Assembly (NCBI RefSeq): GCF_021432765.1
Contig: NZ_CP058908.1
Coordinates: forward strand, 760,001 to 824,000
Length of the DNA: 64,000 nt
Direction: 5' to 3'
Source: Pseudomonas phenolilytica
GTDB lineage: Bacteria; Pseudomonadota; Gammaproteobacteria; Pseudomonadales; Pseudomonadaceae
Part shown: positions 19,100-28,897 of the stretch, in pieces
How the letters are laid out: every line of letters starts with the position of its first letter
Numbering within the stretch: position 1 is the first letter of the stretch
Notes under the pieces: model-generated
The model's database searches: none
Seen by the model: the letters and a program-made list of their open reading frames with translations, nothing else
What the model was told of the DNA's origin: nothing
Position numbers and translations under genes: made by a program

Positions 19100-21121
19100 A
19101 TGCTGTCAATTCTTCGATCCCGCTCCGGTGCCCGTCAGGGCGATGGTGTCACCAGCCTGCTCGGCAGCGCCGCGCAGTTGCCCGAACAACTGGCAGCGCT
19201 GCGTCTGGAGCCGACCTACATTGCCGGCTTCGTCTCACCGCATGTCGATCTCGATGCGGTCGCGCGCCTGATCCGCCAGCGCTTCCCGCAGGCGGTCATC
19301 AGCCTGTGCACCACCGCCGGCGAGCTGTCGAGCCAGAATACCCAGCTGTACTGCAGCACCGGCGCGCACTGGGATCGCGTGGCGCTGCAGCTGTTCGACG
19401 CGAGCGTGATCGCCGCCGCCGAGATCGTCCACGTACCGCTGGAATGCGAGGACATCCGCGGCCAGGGCACGCGCCTGAGCATGGCGCAACGCATCGCCCG
19501 GCTGACCGAGTCGCTGCGGCGGCTGCAGGTGAAGATGCCGATCGACTATCGCGACACCCTGGCGAACATCGTCTTCGACGGCCTCTCGGCGTCCGAATCG
19601 TTCTTCATGGAAGCACTCTACGAATCCGGCCGTTTCCCTTGCCTGTTCGTCGGCGGTTCGGCCGGCGGCAAGCTCGACTTCAAGGCCACCCAGCTGCATG
19701 ACGGCACGCGCGCCTACCAGAACCATGCGCAGATCGTCTTCCTCAAATGCGCCCGCGACGTGCGCTTCGGCGTGTTCAAGAGCCAGAACTTCGAGCCGAC
19801 CGCGCTCAGCCTCAGCGTCCTCAGCGCATCGCTGGAGGATCGCTACATCAGCCAGGTCGTTGACGCGCGCGGCAACATCCGATCGATGGTCGCCGCACTC
19901 TGCGAGGCGCTGCACTGTGCGCCGAGCGATCTGGAGGCGCGGCTGGCGGATTACTCCTTCGCCATCCGCGTGGGCGAGGAGGTGTTCGTGCGCTCGATCG
20001 CGCGGATCGATTTCGCCAACGAGCGCGTGCACCTGTTCTGCGACGTCGCCCCCGGCGAGGAACTGGTGATGGTCAAGCGCACACCACTGGTCGAAGCCAC
20101 CCGCCGCGACTTTCAGCGCTTCATGCGCGACAAGCCCGGCCGACCGCTGGTCGGCATTCTCAACGACTGCATCCTGCGCCGGTTGAACAATGCCCAGGCG
20201 CTCGACGGCATGCACGCGGTCTTCGGCGACACGCCGGTGCTCGGCTACTCGACCTTCGGCGAGATCCTCGGGCTGAACCTGAACCAGACGCTGACGGCGG
20301 TATTCTTCTTCCGCACCAGCGATCAGGCGGCGTTTCGCGACGAGTACACCGACAACTTCATCGCCTACCACGGCGAGTTCAAGGCGTTCTTCCTGCGCCG
20401 GCAGATCAAGAAACTCACCGGCCTGAGCCAAGTGGTGGTCAAGCAGATCGACCAGTTCAAGCGCCAGGACTACCACAGCAGCCTCGACATCAACGGCCTC
20501 GACGAGCACATCCGCCCGGTATTCCGCGGCCTCGCCGATCTCGGCGCGGTGCTGCTCGATGCCGACCGCCAGCGCCAGCACATGGCCGACCAGTTGAGCC
20601 AATGCGCGACCGACCTGCACGGCTCGATGGACGAATTGGCGCTGACCATCGACCAGCAGGCGCAGGTGATCGACCAGGCCGGCACGTCGGTCAGTCAGAT
20701 GGTCGACCAGGCCGATGCGGTGGTCGGCAGCGCACGCGCCCTCGCGCAGTCGAGCCAGCGCATCCAGTCGGTGGTGCAGACCATCCAGCAGATCGCCGGA
20801 CAGACCAACCTGCTGGCGCTGAACGCGGCGATCGAAGCCGCGCGCGCCGGCGAGATGGGCCGCGGCTTTGCCGTGGTCGCCGACGAGGTGCGCAAGCTGG
20901 CCGAGATCACCCGCCGGAACGCCGAGGAGATCGGCACCGACATCGACCGCCTGGCCGATGCGATACGTGCGGTGGCACAGCACATCGAGAGCCAGTCGGC
21001 GGACGTCGGCTCGCTGACCGATGTACTCCAGGCGCTGCAGAGCACCAGCGAGGCGACCGCCGGCACGTCGCGGCGGACCAAGGGCGTCGCCGACCATCTG
21101 CTCGGCCTGACCACCCACTGA
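19100..21121 (+). CDS. Cytoplasmic methyl-accepting chemotaxis protein with FIST sensory domain
   Basis: The 673-residue protein lacks transmembrane segments and a signal peptide. Residues about 30-230 match a FIST N domain ([27 protein letters not shown]), and about 235-400 match FIST C ([15 protein letters not shown]). FIST domains are thought to bind small ligands such as amino acids. The C-terminal part from about residue 500 is the chemoreceptor signalling helical hairpin. Its conserved tip is [20 protein letters not shown], followed by [16 protein letters not shown]. It should signal to CheA/CheW from the cytosol. No che genes are adjacent. A strong terminator follows. Ligand identity is unknown. 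Confidence 0.9.
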   Translation: MLSILRSRSGARQGDGVTSLLGSAAQLPEQLAALRLEPTYIAGFVSPHVDLDAVARLIRQRFPQAVISLCTTAGELSSQNTQLYCSTGAHWDRVALQLFDASVIAAAEIVHVPLECEDIRGQGTRLSMAQRIARLTESLRRLQVKMPIDYRDTLANIVFDGLSASESFFMEALYESGRFPCLFVGGSAGGKLDFKATQLHDGTRAYQNHAQIVFLKCARDVRFGVFKSQNFEPTALSLSVLSASLEDRYISQVVDARGNIRSMVAALCEALHCAPSDLEARLADYSFAIRVGEEVFVRSIARIDFANERVHLFCDVAPGEELVMVKRTPLVEATRRDFQRFMRDKPGRPLVGILNDCILRRLNNAQALDGMHAVFGDTPVLGYSTFGEILGLNLNQTLTAVFFFRTSDQAAFRDEYTDNFIAYHGEFKAFFLRRQIKKLTGLSQVVVKQIDQFKRQDYHSSLDINGLDEHIRPVFRGLADLGAVLLDADRQRQHMADQLSQCATDLHGSMDELALTIDQQAQVIDQAGTSVSQMVDQADAVVGSARALAQSSQRIQSVVQTIQQIAGQTNLLALNAAIEAARAGEMGRGFAVVADEVRKLAEITRRNAEEIGTDIDRLADAIRAVAQHIESQSADVGSLTDVLQALQSTSEATAGTSRRTKGVADHLLGLTTH

Positions 21122-21138
21122 GCTTCCCTTCTGCAACG

Positions 21139-21169
21139 AAAAAGGGCGTGCCAAGGCACGCCCTTTTTT
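21139..21169. terminator. Bidirectional terminator after the chemoreceptor gene
   Basis: AAAAAGGGCGTGC, loop CAAG, GCACGCCCTTTTTT. A GC stem is flanked by A and T runs on both sides, between the chemoreceptor gene and the convergent nitroreductase gene. Confidence 0.93.
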
Positions 21170-21182
21170 ACTTTCCGGCCGC

Positions 21183-21785
21183 TCAGAAGCGGTCGCGCAC
21201 CACCAGCTCGTCGAACGGCAACTTGCCAACACGTGGCTTGGGTTCGACCGTACGCTTGCCCACCGCGACCATCAGGCCGATCACATGGTTGGGCGGCAGG
21301 TTGATCAACCGCGCCACGGCATCGAAATCGAAGCCGTCCATCGGGCAGGAATCCAGTCCCTTGCCACGCGCCGCCAGCATCAGGGTCTGCGCCAGCAGGC
21401 CGCAACTGCGCATGGTTTCGTCGCGCTGCACCTGCGGCTTGCCGCGGTAATAGTTGTCGATGGCCCCCGCCATATAGTCCTGCACTTGCTCCGGCGCACC
21501 CTCCCAGACCCGGCGCACATCCGCTTCCCAGCGGTCGAGCTTGGCGCAGACCACCACCAGCATCGAGGCATCGGTCATCTGCGCCTGGTTCCAGCCCACT
21601 TGGCGGATCTGCGCGCGCAGCGCCGGATCGCTGACTTCGACCAGTCGCACGTGCTGCAGGTTGAACGCCGAGGGCGCGTGCAGCGCCAGGCGCAGCAGCT
21701 CGTCTTTCTCCTCGCGGCTGAGCTGGAAGTCAGAATCGTAGGCTTTGATCGCACGGCGGCTCTGGATGGCTTCTTCGATGGTCAT
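21183..21785 (-). CDS. Nitroreductase family protein
   Basis: This FMN-dependent oxidoreductase of 200 residues belongs to the NfnB/YdjA-like group. It shows the N-terminal FMN-phosphate motif SRRAIKAYD at about residues 8-16, HAPSAFNLQHVRLV, and GLDSCPMDGFD. The closing GLMVAVGKR strand is also present. The natural substrate is not predictable; quinones, nitroaromatics or flavin-linked substrates are all possible. The start at 21785 gives MTIEEAIQSRRAIK, the family N-terminus. It is convergent with the chemoreceptor gene and shares its terminator. Confidence 0.92.
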   Translation of the reverse strand: MTIEEAIQSRRAIKAYDSDFQLSREEKDELLRLALHAPSAFNLQHVRLVEVSDPALRAQIRQVGWNQAQMTDASMLVVVCAKLDRWEADVRRVWEGAPEQVQDYMAGAIDNYYRGKPQVQRDETMRSCGLLAQTLMLAARGKGLDSCPMDGFDFDAVARLINLPPNHVIGLMVAVGKRTVEPKPRVGKLPFDELVVRDRF

Positions 21786-21904
21786 GGGCCTCTCCCAAGT
21801 CAAGAATGGCCGCCATGCTAGCGGCGCAGAATGATCGAAACCACCGGTACTTTCCGATCAAACCGATCGAGCAGCACGATACTTTGCGCGGCGAACGCCC
21901 ACGA

Positions 21905-21928
21905 AAAAGCCGCCCGCAGGCGGCTTTT
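21905..21928 (-). terminator. Terminator of pckA
   Basis: AAAAGCCGCC, loop TGCG, GGCGGCTTTT followed by TCG on the minus strand, about 20 bases after the pckA stop codon. Confidence 0.88.
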
Positions 21929-21948
21929 GTTGAACGGCGGATCGCAGC

Positions 21949-23493
21949 TTAGAGTTGCGGGCCGGCGTTCTTGATGGCGTCGGAGACGTCGAACTTCTTG
22001 AAGTTCTCGACGAACTTGCCGGCCAGCTCCTTGGCCGCCAGATCGTAGGCGCTCGGGTCGGCCCAGGTGTTGCGCGGGTTGAGCAGCTGAGTTTCGACGC
22101 CCGCGACGGCCTTCGGCACGTCCAGGTTGATGATCGGCAGGTGCTCGGTTTCGGCACCGACCAGCGCGCCGCTCTGGATCGCCGCGATCACCGCACGGGT
22201 GGTCGGGATGTTGAAGCGCTTGCCGACGCCGTAGCCACCACCGGTCCAGCCGGTGTTGACCAGGTAGACCTTGGAGCCGAACGCGTTGATGCGCTTGATC
22301 AGCAGCTCAGCGTATTCGCCGGCCGGACGCGGGAAGAACGGCGCGCCGAAGCAGGTGGAGAAGGTCGACTTGATGCCGCTGCCCGAACCCATTTCGGTGG
22401 AGCCGACCAGCGCGGTGTAGCCGGACAGGAAGTGGTAGGCCGCCTGCTCGTTGTTGAGGATCGACACGGGTGGCAGCACGCCGGTCAGGTCGCAGGTCAG
22501 GAAGATCACCGCGTTCGGCTCGCCACCGAGGTTCTTCTCGGAACGCTTCTCGACGTGCTCCAGCGGGTAGGCGGCGCGGCTGTTCTGGGTCAGGCTGGCA
22601 TCGGCGTAGTCGGGCAGGCGGGTCTGCTCGCTGAGCACGACGTTTTCCAGCACCGCGCCGAACTTGATGGCCTTCCAGATCACCGGCTCGTTCTTCTCGG
22701 ACAGGTCGATGCACTTGGCGTAGCAACCGCCCTCGATGTTGAACACGCGGCCCACGCCCCAGCCGTGCTCGTCGTCGCCGATCAGGTAGCGGCTCTCGTC
22801 GGCCGACAGGGTGGTCTTGCCGGTGCCGGACAGACCGAAGAACAGGGTGGTGTCGCCGTCTTCGCCGATGTTGGCGGCGCAGTGCATCGGCAGCACGTCG
22901 ACGTCCGGCAGCAGGTAATTCTGCACGGAGAACATGGCTTTCTTCATTTCACCGGCGTACTGCATGCCGGCGATCAGCACCTTCTTCTCGGCGAAGTTGA
23001 TGATCACGCAGCCATCGGAATGGGTACCGTCGCGCTCCGGCTCGCACTGGAAGAACGGTGCGTTGAGAATGCGCCACTCGCTCTTGCCAGCCGGGTTGAA
23101 AGCGCTCGGTTCGATGAACAGGCAACGGCCGAACAGGTTGTGCCAGGCGGTTTCGGTGCTCATCTTCACCGGCAGGTAGTGCTCGGGATCGGCACCGACA
23201 TGCACGTGGGAAACGAAGCTGTCACGCTCGCCGAGGTAGGCTTCGACGCGGTTCCACAGCGCCTCGAACTTGCCGGCCGGGAACGGGCGGTTGATCGGCC
23301 CCCAGGCGATGTGGTGCTGGGTGCTCGGCTCTTCGACGATGAAGCGGTCAGCCGGAGAACGACCTGTGCGGTGCCCGGTTTTAACCACCAGAGAGCCATT
23401 GGCAGCCAGCTCACCCTCACCGCGCTTAACGGCTTCTTCAATCAATTGCGCGATGCTGATGTCGGTGTACACGGCGTTGGTCGCTTGCGTCAT
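21949..23493 (-). CDS. pckA: Phosphoenolpyruvate carboxykinase (ATP)
   Basis: The enzyme converts oxaloacetate and ATP to phosphoenolpyruvate, ADP and CO2, the entry step of gluconeogenesis. The 514-residue protein has the kinase-1a (Walker A) loop [15 protein letters not shown] near residue 230 and the metal/Walker B segment [24 protein letters not shown] and the substrate-binding [10 protein letters not shown] near the N-terminus are also present. Upstream lie an extended -10 element and a 5'-UTR hairpin. Downstream is a strong terminator, so the gene is monocistronic. The start at 23493 gives [11 protein letters not shown]. The longer frame reads through the promoter. Confidence 0.97.
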   Translation of the reverse strand: MTQATNAVYTDISIAQLIEEAVKRGEGELAANGSLVVKTGHRTGRSPADRFIVEEPSTQHHIAWGPINRPFPAGKFEALWNRVEAYLGERDSFVSHVHVGADPEHYLPVKMSTETAWHNLFGRCLFIEPSAFNPAGKSEWRILNAPFFQCEPERDGTHSDGCVIINFAEKKVLIAGMQYAGEMKKAMFSVQNYLLPDVDVLPMHCAANIGEDGDTTLFFGLSGTGKTTLSADESRYLIGDDEHGWGVGRVFNIEGGCYAKCIDLSEKNEPVIWKAIKFGAVLENVVLSEQTRLPDYADASLTQNSRAAYPLEHVEKRSEKNLGGEPNAVIFLTCDLTGVLPPVSILNNEQAAYHFLSGYTALVGSTEMGSGSGIKSTFSTCFGAPFFPRPAGEYAELLIKRINAFGSKVYLVNTGWTGGGYGVGKRFNIPTTRAVIAAIQSGALVGAETEHLPIINLDVPKAVAGVETQLLNPRNTWADPSAYDLAAKELAGKFVENFKKFDVSDAIKNAGPQL

Positions 23494-23534
23494 GAGTGTC
23501 CCCGTCGGCCCTGGGCCGATTCCTCCATGCTGTT

Positions 23535-23558
23535 GTAGTGCACCAAACGGTGAACTAC
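23535..23558 (-). promoter_or_regulatory. 5'-UTR hairpin of pckA
   Basis: On the minus strand GTAGTTCACC and GGTGCACTAC pair around a four-base loop (one mismatch). The hairpin lies between the -10 element and the pckA start codon. It may influence mRNA stability or translation. Confidence 0.4.
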
Positions 23559-23574
23559 ATCGAAAAAAGTGCGC

Positions 23575-23586
23575 GCGATTATGCCA
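23575..23586 (-). promoter_or_regulatory. Extended -10 promoter element for pckA
   Basis: The minus strand reads TCTGGCATAATC. TGG precedes CATAAT (23583-23578), an extended -10 form with no good -35. It sits about 85 bases upstream of the pckA start. Confidence 0.5.
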
Positions 23587-23649
23587 GAAAACACGGCGCG
23601 CTGGGTATGAGCCCGTGATGGCCAAAAGGTTCACTGTGGCATCGCGCCA

Positions 23650-24537
23650 TCAGTGACGGGTATCCGAGGCCGGCTGGGTGCCACCACCGGCGAACAGCTG
23701 GCCGATGTCGGCGGCATCGAAGACGTACCGTTCGTTGCAGAACTGGCAATCCACGGTGATGGTGCCGCCCTGCTCCTGCAGCAGCTGTTCGGAATCGTGC
23801 TGGCCCAGGCTGACCAGCGCATTGGCCGAGCGCTCGCGCGAGCAACTGCAGCAGAAGCGGATCGGCTGCGCCTCGAACAGCCGCAGCGGTTCCTCGTGGT
23901 AGAGCCGATGCAGCACCGTCTCGGTATCCAGCCCCAGCAGTTCCTCGGCGCTGAGCGTATCGGCCAGGGTGCGCAGGTGCTGCCAGCTGGCTTCGCGCTC
24001 TTCCGGATCGTGAATGCGGTCGGCGGGCAACTGCTGCAGCAGCAGGCCGCAAGCGCGGCGGCTGTCGGCGGCGAGCCAGAAACGGGTCGGCAGTTGCTCG
24101 GAGGCGGCGAAGTATTCCGACAGGCACGCGGCCAGGTCGACGCCTTCCAAGCCGACGATGCCCTGGTAGCGCTGGCCCTTGGCCGGATCGACGGTGATCG
24201 CCAACATGCCTTCGGGCATCAGCTCGCGCAGGGTTGCGTCCGGCGCGATCTGCTCGGCATGGTAACGGGCGATACCGCGCACCTCGCGGTCGCTGGAGCA
24301 TTCGACCATCAGCAGCGGCACCGGCCCTTCGGAGCGCGCCTGCAGCGACAGCAGGCCGTCGAACTTCAGCGTGCCGACCAGCAGCGCCGCGGCAGCCAGC
24401 AGCTCGCCGAGCAGCTGGGCGACCGGCTCAGGGTAGGCGTGCTTAGCCAGCACGTGCTGGTAGCTTTCGGCGAGCGTGGCGGTTTCGCCGCGCACGTCGT
24501 TGTCGTCGAAGAGAAAGCGTTGGGTCTGGTCGGACAT
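23650..24537 (-). CDS. hslO: Hsp33 redox-regulated chaperonin
   Basis: Hsp33 is a cytosolic holdase activated when oxidants release its zinc and form disulfides. The 295-residue protein has the C-terminal zinc switch CSCSRE and CQFCNE near residues 230-265. The N-terminal chaperone domain includes [28 protein letters not shown]. The gene order hslR-hslO-pckA on one strand is the standard arrangement in pseudomonads, as I recall it. The start at 24537 gives [12 protein letters not shown], matching the family. Confidence 0.95.
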   Translation of the reverse strand: MSDQTQRFLFDDNDVRGETATLAESYQHVLAKHAYPEPVAQLLGELLAAAALLVGTLKFDGLLSLQARSEGPVPLLMVECSSDREVRGIARYHAEQIAPDATLRELMPEGMLAITVDPAKGQRYQGIVGLEGVDLAACLSEYFAASEQLPTRFWLAADSRRACGLLLQQLPADRIHDPEEREASWQHLRTLADTLSAEELLGLDTETVLHRLYHEEPLRLFEAQPIRFCCSCSRERSANALVSLGQHDSEQLLQEQGGTITVDCQFCNERYVFDAADIGQLFAGGGTQPASDTRH

Positions 24538-24656
24538 GCCGGATGCTCGCAAGGTGGCCGCGGAAAAAGTCGTGCATTTTACACGAAGCCCCGGCACCCC
24601 GAGGCACCCGCCGTCGATTCGGTGGACCGGTCGTGGAGTCGGCCGTTCCCTGCCGC

Positions 24657-25052
24657 TCAGCCCTTGAATGCGCGCAGTAGCTCGATCTGCCGACGCTGCT
24701 TCTTGCTCGGTCGGCCGTCGGTCTGCACGCCGAGCGCGCCGGCCTTGCGCTGCGCCGCTGCTTCTTCGCGGCGCGCCAGGCTGTCGGCGGTTTCCTCGTA
24801 GAGCAGCTGGGCCTGCGGCGCGCCCCGGCGCACCGCCGACAGCTCGCGGATAATCACCGTGCGCTCGTCGAAACCGATGCGGATCACCAGCTCGTCGCCG
24901 ACCCGCGGTTCCTTGCTCGGCTTGCAGCGCTCGCCGCGACAGTGCACCTTGCCGCCCTCGATGGCTTCCTTGGCCAGCGCGCGGGTCTTGAAGAAGCGCG
25001 CGGCCCACAGCCACTTGTCCAGGCGCACCTTGTCGTCGTCTTTTTCGCTCAT
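24657..25052 (-). CDS. hslR: S4-domain heat-shock RNA-binding protein Hsp15
   Basis: Hsp15 binds free 50S ribosomal subunits carrying nascent chains and helps recycle them. The 131-residue protein starts with the S4 RNA-binding domain: [31 protein letters not shown] at about residues 7-37. It ends in a basic Arg/Lys-rich tail ([18 protein letters not shown]). An in-frame TTG six bases upstream of the chosen ATG is less likely. It lies upstream of hslO on the same strand with about 120 bases between, and is divergent from rimB. Confidence 0.92.
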   Translation of the reverse strand: MSEKDDDKVRLDKWLWAARFFKTRALAKEAIEGGKVHCRGERCKPSKEPRVGDELVIRIGFDERTVIIRELSAVRRGAPQAQLLYEETADSLARREEAAAQRKAGALGVQTDGRPSKKQRRQIELLRAFKG

Positions 25053-25133
25053 GTTCAACCTGCGTTTCGCCTTGTGGTCTCAGCCGTGTGCAGTTGTCAT
25101 GCACGACGACTAGAATGCCCGCAAATCTCACGG

Positions 25134-25610
25134 ATGCCACGCTTGAACTGTCTCGATCCCCACACGCTGATCGGCCTGCGCGAATGGGTCGCCCTGCCCG
25201 ACCTGGGCGTGGTCGGCCTGCGCGCGAAGATCGATACCGGCGCCAGCACCTCGGCGCTGCACGCCACCGAGATCAGCGAATTCGAGCGCGACGGCAGGCC
25301 TTGGGTGCGTTTCACCGCGCATCTGGGCACGCTGGTACAGCGGCGCCATCGCTGCGAGGCGCCGCTGGTGGCGCACAAGACGATCAAGAGCTCCAACGGT
25401 CAGGTGCAGACACGCTACGTGGTGCGCACCCTGCTGGCGCTCGGCGACCATGTCTGGCCGGTCGAATTCACCCTGACCTGCCGCAAGACCATGCGCTACC
25501 GCCTGCTGCTCGGCTCCAAGGCGCTGGTCGACGGGCAATGGCTGATCGACCCGTCGCGCTCCTATATCCAGGACAAACCCCAGGTTCTCACTTCCCCCGG
25601 TGCCCAATGA
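25134..25610 (+). CDS. rimB: RimB-type retropepsin-like aspartic peptidase (PF05618 family)
   Basis: This 158-residue member of the so-called ATP-dependent zinc protease family is in fact retropepsin-like. The catalytic motif is [14 protein letters not shown] near residues 31-44. [24 protein letters not shown] is the typical C-terminus. In Pseudomonas, RimB is reported to trim the glutamate tails that RimK adds to ribosomal protein S6. It overlaps rimK by four bases (ATGA), so the two are translated together. The third partner described elsewhere, rimA, is not seen upstream; the divergent hslR gene lies there. Confidence 0.88.
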   Translation: MPRLNCLDPHTLIGLREWVALPDLGVVGLRAKIDTGASTSALHATEISEFERDGRPWVRFTAHLGTLVQRRHRCEAPLVAHKTIKSSNGQVQTRYVVRTLLALGDHVWPVEFTLTCRKTMRYRLLLGSKALVDGQWLIDPSRSYIQDKPQVLTSPGAQ

Positions 25611-26512
25611 AAATCGCCGTGCTGTCGCGCAATCCGCGCCTGTATTCCACCCACCGCCTGGTCGAAGCCGGCCAGCAGCGTGGCCATGAGGTGGTGGTGA
25701 TCGACACCCTGCGCGCCTACATGAACATCGCCAGCCACAAGCCGCAGATTCATTACCGTGGCAAGCCGCTGGAGGGTTTCGACGCGGTGATCCCGCGCAT
25801 CGGCGCCTCGGTGACCTTCTACGGCTGCGCGGTGCTGCGCCAGTTCGAGATGCAGGGCGTGTTTCCGCTCAACGAATCGGTGGCCATCGCCCGCTCGCGC
25901 GACAAGCTGCGCGCGCTGCAGCTGCTGTCGCGGCGCGGCGTCGGCCTGCCGGTGACCGGCTTCGCCCACTCGCCCGACGACATCCCCGACCTGATCCAGA
26001 TGGTCAACGGCGCGCCGCTGGTGATCAAAGTGCTCGAGGGCACCCAGGGCATCGGCGTGGTGCTGTGCGAGACCGAGAAGGCCGCCGAATCGGTGATCGA
26101 GGCGTTCATGGGCCTCAAGCAGGACATCATGGTGCAGGAGTACATCAAGGAGGCCGGCGGCGCGGACATCCGCTGCTTCGTCGTCGGCGACAAGGTGATC
26201 GCCTCGATGAAGCGCCAGGCCAAGCCCGGCGAATTCCGCTCCAACCTGCATCGTGGCGGCACCGCCAGTCTGATCAAGATCACCCCGGAAGAACGCATGA
26301 CCGCGATCCGCGCCGCCAAGGTGATGGGCCTGAACGTGGCCGGCGTCGACATCCTGCGCTCTAATCACGGCCCGCTGGTGATGGAGGTCAACTCCTCGCC
26401 GGGCCTGGCCGGCATCGAGGAAACCACCGGCAAGGACGTCGCCGGGCTGATCATCGAATACCTGGAGAAGAACGGCGGACCGCACCTGACGCGCACCAAG
26501 GGCAAGGGCTGA
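25607..26512 (+). CDS. rimK: Ribosomal protein S6 glutamate ligase RimK
   Basis: This ATP-grasp enzyme adds glutamates to the C-terminus of ribosomal protein S6 and, in Pseudomonas, affects ribosome content and virulence or colonisation. The 301-residue protein has [18 protein letters not shown] at the N-terminus, [13 protein letters not shown], and the ATP-grasp core [19 protein letters not shown]. The metal-binding end is [22 protein letters not shown]. It is coupled to rimB. It ends 34 bases before the convergent envZ-like gene. Confidence 0.96.
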   Translation: MKIAVLSRNPRLYSTHRLVEAGQQRGHEVVVIDTLRAYMNIASHKPQIHYRGKPLEGFDAVIPRIGASVTFYGCAVLRQFEMQGVFPLNESVAIARSRDKLRALQLLSRRGVGLPVTGFAHSPDDIPDLIQMVNGAPLVIKVLEGTQGIGVVLCETEKAAESVIEAFMGLKQDIMVQEYIKEAGGADIRCFVVGDKVIASMKRQAKPGEFRSNLHRGGTASLIKITPEERMTAIRAAKVMGLNVAGVDILRSNHGPLVMEVNSSPGLAGIEETTGKDVAGLIIEYLEKNGGPHLTRTKGKG

Positions 26513-26545
26513 ACGCCGCGCGCCGACCGCAGCGCCGCGTTCGCG

Positions 26546-27865
26546 TCAGGCCCTTATCGCATCCCTCGGCAGCAGCAGCCCCAGCGGCAGACTGACCCGC
26601 GCCTCCAGGCCGCCCCCCTCGCGGTTGCGCAGCTCGACGATGCCGCCGTGCTGGTTGGCGATGCGCTTGACGATCGCCAGCCCCAGGCCGGAGCCCTTGC
26701 CACCGCGCGCGCGGTCGCCGCGGATGAATGGGTTGAAGATGCCTTCCAGCTCGCTGGGCGCGATGCCCGGGCCGCGGTCGAGCACACTGAGCACCACGTA
26801 TGGCGCATTGCTGTCACCGGTTACCGAGGCGGCGACCTCCACGCCTTCGCCGCCGTAGCGCCGGGCATTCTCGATCAGGTTGACCAGCAGGCGCTTGATC
26901 GACACGCGGCGCAGCGCCAGCTCCGGCATCGGCTCGACGCACAGGCGCACCGACTCCTCATGCTGGTTGTATGGTGCCACCACCTCGCGAATCAGCTCGC
27001 CCAGGTCGAGTTTCTCCACCGGCTCGTCGCTGCCGTCACGGACGAAGGCGAGGAACTGGTCGAGAATCGCGTCCATGTCCTCGACGTCGCGGATCATGTC
27101 CTCGGTCAGCTCGTCGTCGCCAGCCATCAGCTCCAGCGACAGGCGCAGGCGCGTCAGCGGCGTTCGCAGGTCATGCGACACCCCGGCGAGCATCAGCTCG
27201 CGCTCGCGCCCGGCCTGCTCGACGTCCTCGGCCATCTGGTTGAACGCGCGATACACCTCGGTCATCTCGCTCGGCGTATCGCCGATCGGCAGGCGCACGC
27301 TGCGACCCTTGCCGATCTGCCGCGCGGCGTAGACCAGCCGCTTGAGCGGCAGATTGAGCTGGTTGACGAAGATCCACGCCGCCGCCGTCGACAGCAAACC
27401 GATGCCGAGGAACCAGCCGAGCACGCTCCAGATGCGCTGGCCGCGTAGCGGATAGGCATACAGCGGCACCCGCACCCAGTCCGCGCCGAGCTCCGGCGCG
27501 CGCACCCAGATCGCGGTGGACGGCTGGATACGCACCCGTACCTCGGTCTCGGCGCCCAGCTCGGCGCGCATCTGCCGCTGGAAGATGTCGGTGTAGGGCC
27601 AGTGGTATTCGCCGCGCGGTACCTGCAGCTCCGGCACCGTCTGCAGACCGGCGGCGCGACCGATGCGTGCGCGGTCGGCAGCGTCCGCCGCCCAGTAGGC
27701 TCGCAGCGTCAGCGCCGCGCCGTGGCTGTACTGGCGGTCCACCAGCACGTCCTCGTTGGCCATCAGGTAGAACAGCGTCAGCACCTTGGAGAACAGCACC
27801 ACCACCAGCACCATCCACAGGGTGCGGGCGAAGAAGCTTTGCGGGAACCACAGCGGCGCTTTCAC
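26546..27865 (-). CDS. envZ: EnvZ-type membrane sensor histidine kinase (AmgS/EnvZ orthologue)
   Basis: The 439-residue inner-membrane kinase has transmembrane segment 1 at about 13-35 (TLWMVLVVVLFSKVLTLFYLM) and a periplasmic domain to about 148. Transmembrane segment 2 runs to about 170 (IWSVLGWFLGIGLLSTAAAWIF). A HAMP linker follows, with the phosphorylated His231 in AGVSHDLRTPLTRLRL, N box NLIENARRYG and G box GKGSGLGLAIVKRIANQHGG. The partner ompR-like gene lies upstream on the same strand. In P. aeruginosa the orthologous pair at this locus is AmgRS, an envelope-stress system linked to aminoglycoside tolerance; that identity rests on remembered synteny. The start codon is GTG. Confidence 0.92.
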   Translation of the reverse strand: MKAPLWFPQSFFARTLWMVLVVVLFSKVLTLFYLMANEDVLVDRQYSHGAALTLRAYWAADAADRARIGRAAGLQTVPELQVPRGEYHWPYTDIFQRQMRAELGAETEVRVRIQPSTAIWVRAPELGADWVRVPLYAYPLRGQRIWSVLGWFLGIGLLSTAAAWIFVNQLNLPLKRLVYAARQIGKGRSVRLPIGDTPSEMTEVYRAFNQMAEDVEQAGRERELMLAGVSHDLRTPLTRLRLSLELMAGDDELTEDMIRDVEDMDAILDQFLAFVRDGSDEPVEKLDLGELIREVVAPYNQHEESVRLCVEPMPELALRRVSIKRLLVNLIENARRYGGEGVEVAASVTGDSNAPYVVLSVLDRGPGIAPSELEGIFNPFIRGDRARGGKGSGLGLAIVKRIANQHGGIVELRNREGGGLEARVSLPLGLLLPRDAIRA

Positions 27866-27953
27866 CCGCGACGAGCCTCGCGCCGCGCGCTGCCAGTGGA
27901 CGCGCAGGCCGCCCGCGTCACCTGCCGCCTGCCGCCTGCGTGAAGCGCGAATG

Positions 27954-28688
27954 TCACTTGTTGCCGTCCGGCACGAACACGTAGCCCACGCCCCACACGG
28001 TCTGGATGTAGCGCGGCTTGGACGGATCGGGTTCGATCAGCCGGCGCAGGCGCGAGATCTGCACGTCAATGGATCGCTCCAGCGCGTCCCACTCGCGACC
28101 ACGGGCGAGGTTCATCAGCTTGTCGCGTGTCAGCGGCTCGCGGGCGTGCTGCACCAGCGCCTTGAGCACGGCGAACTCGCCGGTGGTGAGCATGTGCACC
28201 TGATCGCCGCGCGTCAGCTCGCGGGTCGCCAGCGACAGCTGGTAATCGCCGAAGGTGACGATCTCCTCCTCGCTGCCCGGCGCGCCCGGCACCTGCGGCG
28301 TCTGCCGGCGCAGCACGGCGCGGATGCGCGCCAGCAGCTCGCGCGGATTGAACGGCTTGGCCAGGTAATCGTCGGCGCCCTGCTCCAGACCCTGGATGCG
28401 GCTGGCCTCGTCGCCCTTGGCGGTGAGCATGATGATCGGAATCTGGTTGTTGCTCTCGCGCAGGCGCTGGCAGGCCGACAGACCATCCTCGCCGGGCATC
28501 ATCAGATCGAGCACCACCAGCTGGAACAGCTCGCGGCTGAGCAGGCGGTCCATCTGCTCGGTGTTCTCCACGGTCCGCACGCGGTAGCCCTGCTCGTCGA
28601 GAAAGCGCTCGAGCAGGCGTCGCAGACGGGCGTCATCATCGACGATGAGGATCTTTTCACCTTCGTTGGCGGACGCAGTGCTGCTCAT
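27954..28688 (-). CDS. ompR: OmpR-family response regulator (AmgR/OmpR orthologue)
   Basis: The 244-residue regulator has a receiver domain with acidic triad DDD near residue 17-19, phospho-acceptor Asp61 in VVLDLMMPGEDG and Lys in PIIMLTAKG. A C-terminal winged-helix DNA-binding domain follows from about residue 145 (LTRDKLMNLARGREWDALER, IQTVWGVGYVFVPDG). It is the first gene of the two-gene operon with the sensor kinase, 88 bases upstream of that start, and divergent from tex. The ATG at 28688 has GGGAGTTC just upstream. Confidence 0.95.
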   Translation of the reverse strand: MSSTASANEGEKILIVDDDARLRRLLERFLDEQGYRVRTVENTEQMDRLLSRELFQLVVLDLMMPGEDGLSACQRLRESNNQIPIIMLTAKGDEASRIQGLEQGADDYLAKPFNPRELLARIRAVLRRQTPQVPGAPGSEEEIVTFGDYQLSLATRELTRGDQVHMLTTGEFAVLKALVQHAREPLTRDKLMNLARGREWDALERSIDVQISRLRRLIEPDPSKPRYIQTVWGVGYVFVPDGNK

Positions 28689-28897
28689 GGGAACTCCCGG
28701 ATTTATCGACGGCGCATTATGCGCCTGCGGATGAAGAGGCATTCGTCAGCCATTGTTAGCAGATTTTGCGGGCGAAGCGGTCGTCGGCGCGCGGTGCTTT
28801 TTCATCCGCAGCGCCGCAGCAAGCCGGCCGCTGCCTTTATACTCCCGCGCTTTCGCGCAGGCCCGGCCTGCATGGTTCGACTGACCCAGGTAGCTTC

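Noticed and set aside
19235..21232. 665-residue minus-strand frame under the chemoreceptor gene
   Set aside because: Antisense shadow of a gene with clear FIST and chemoreceptor motifs; it has no ribosome-binding site or domain.
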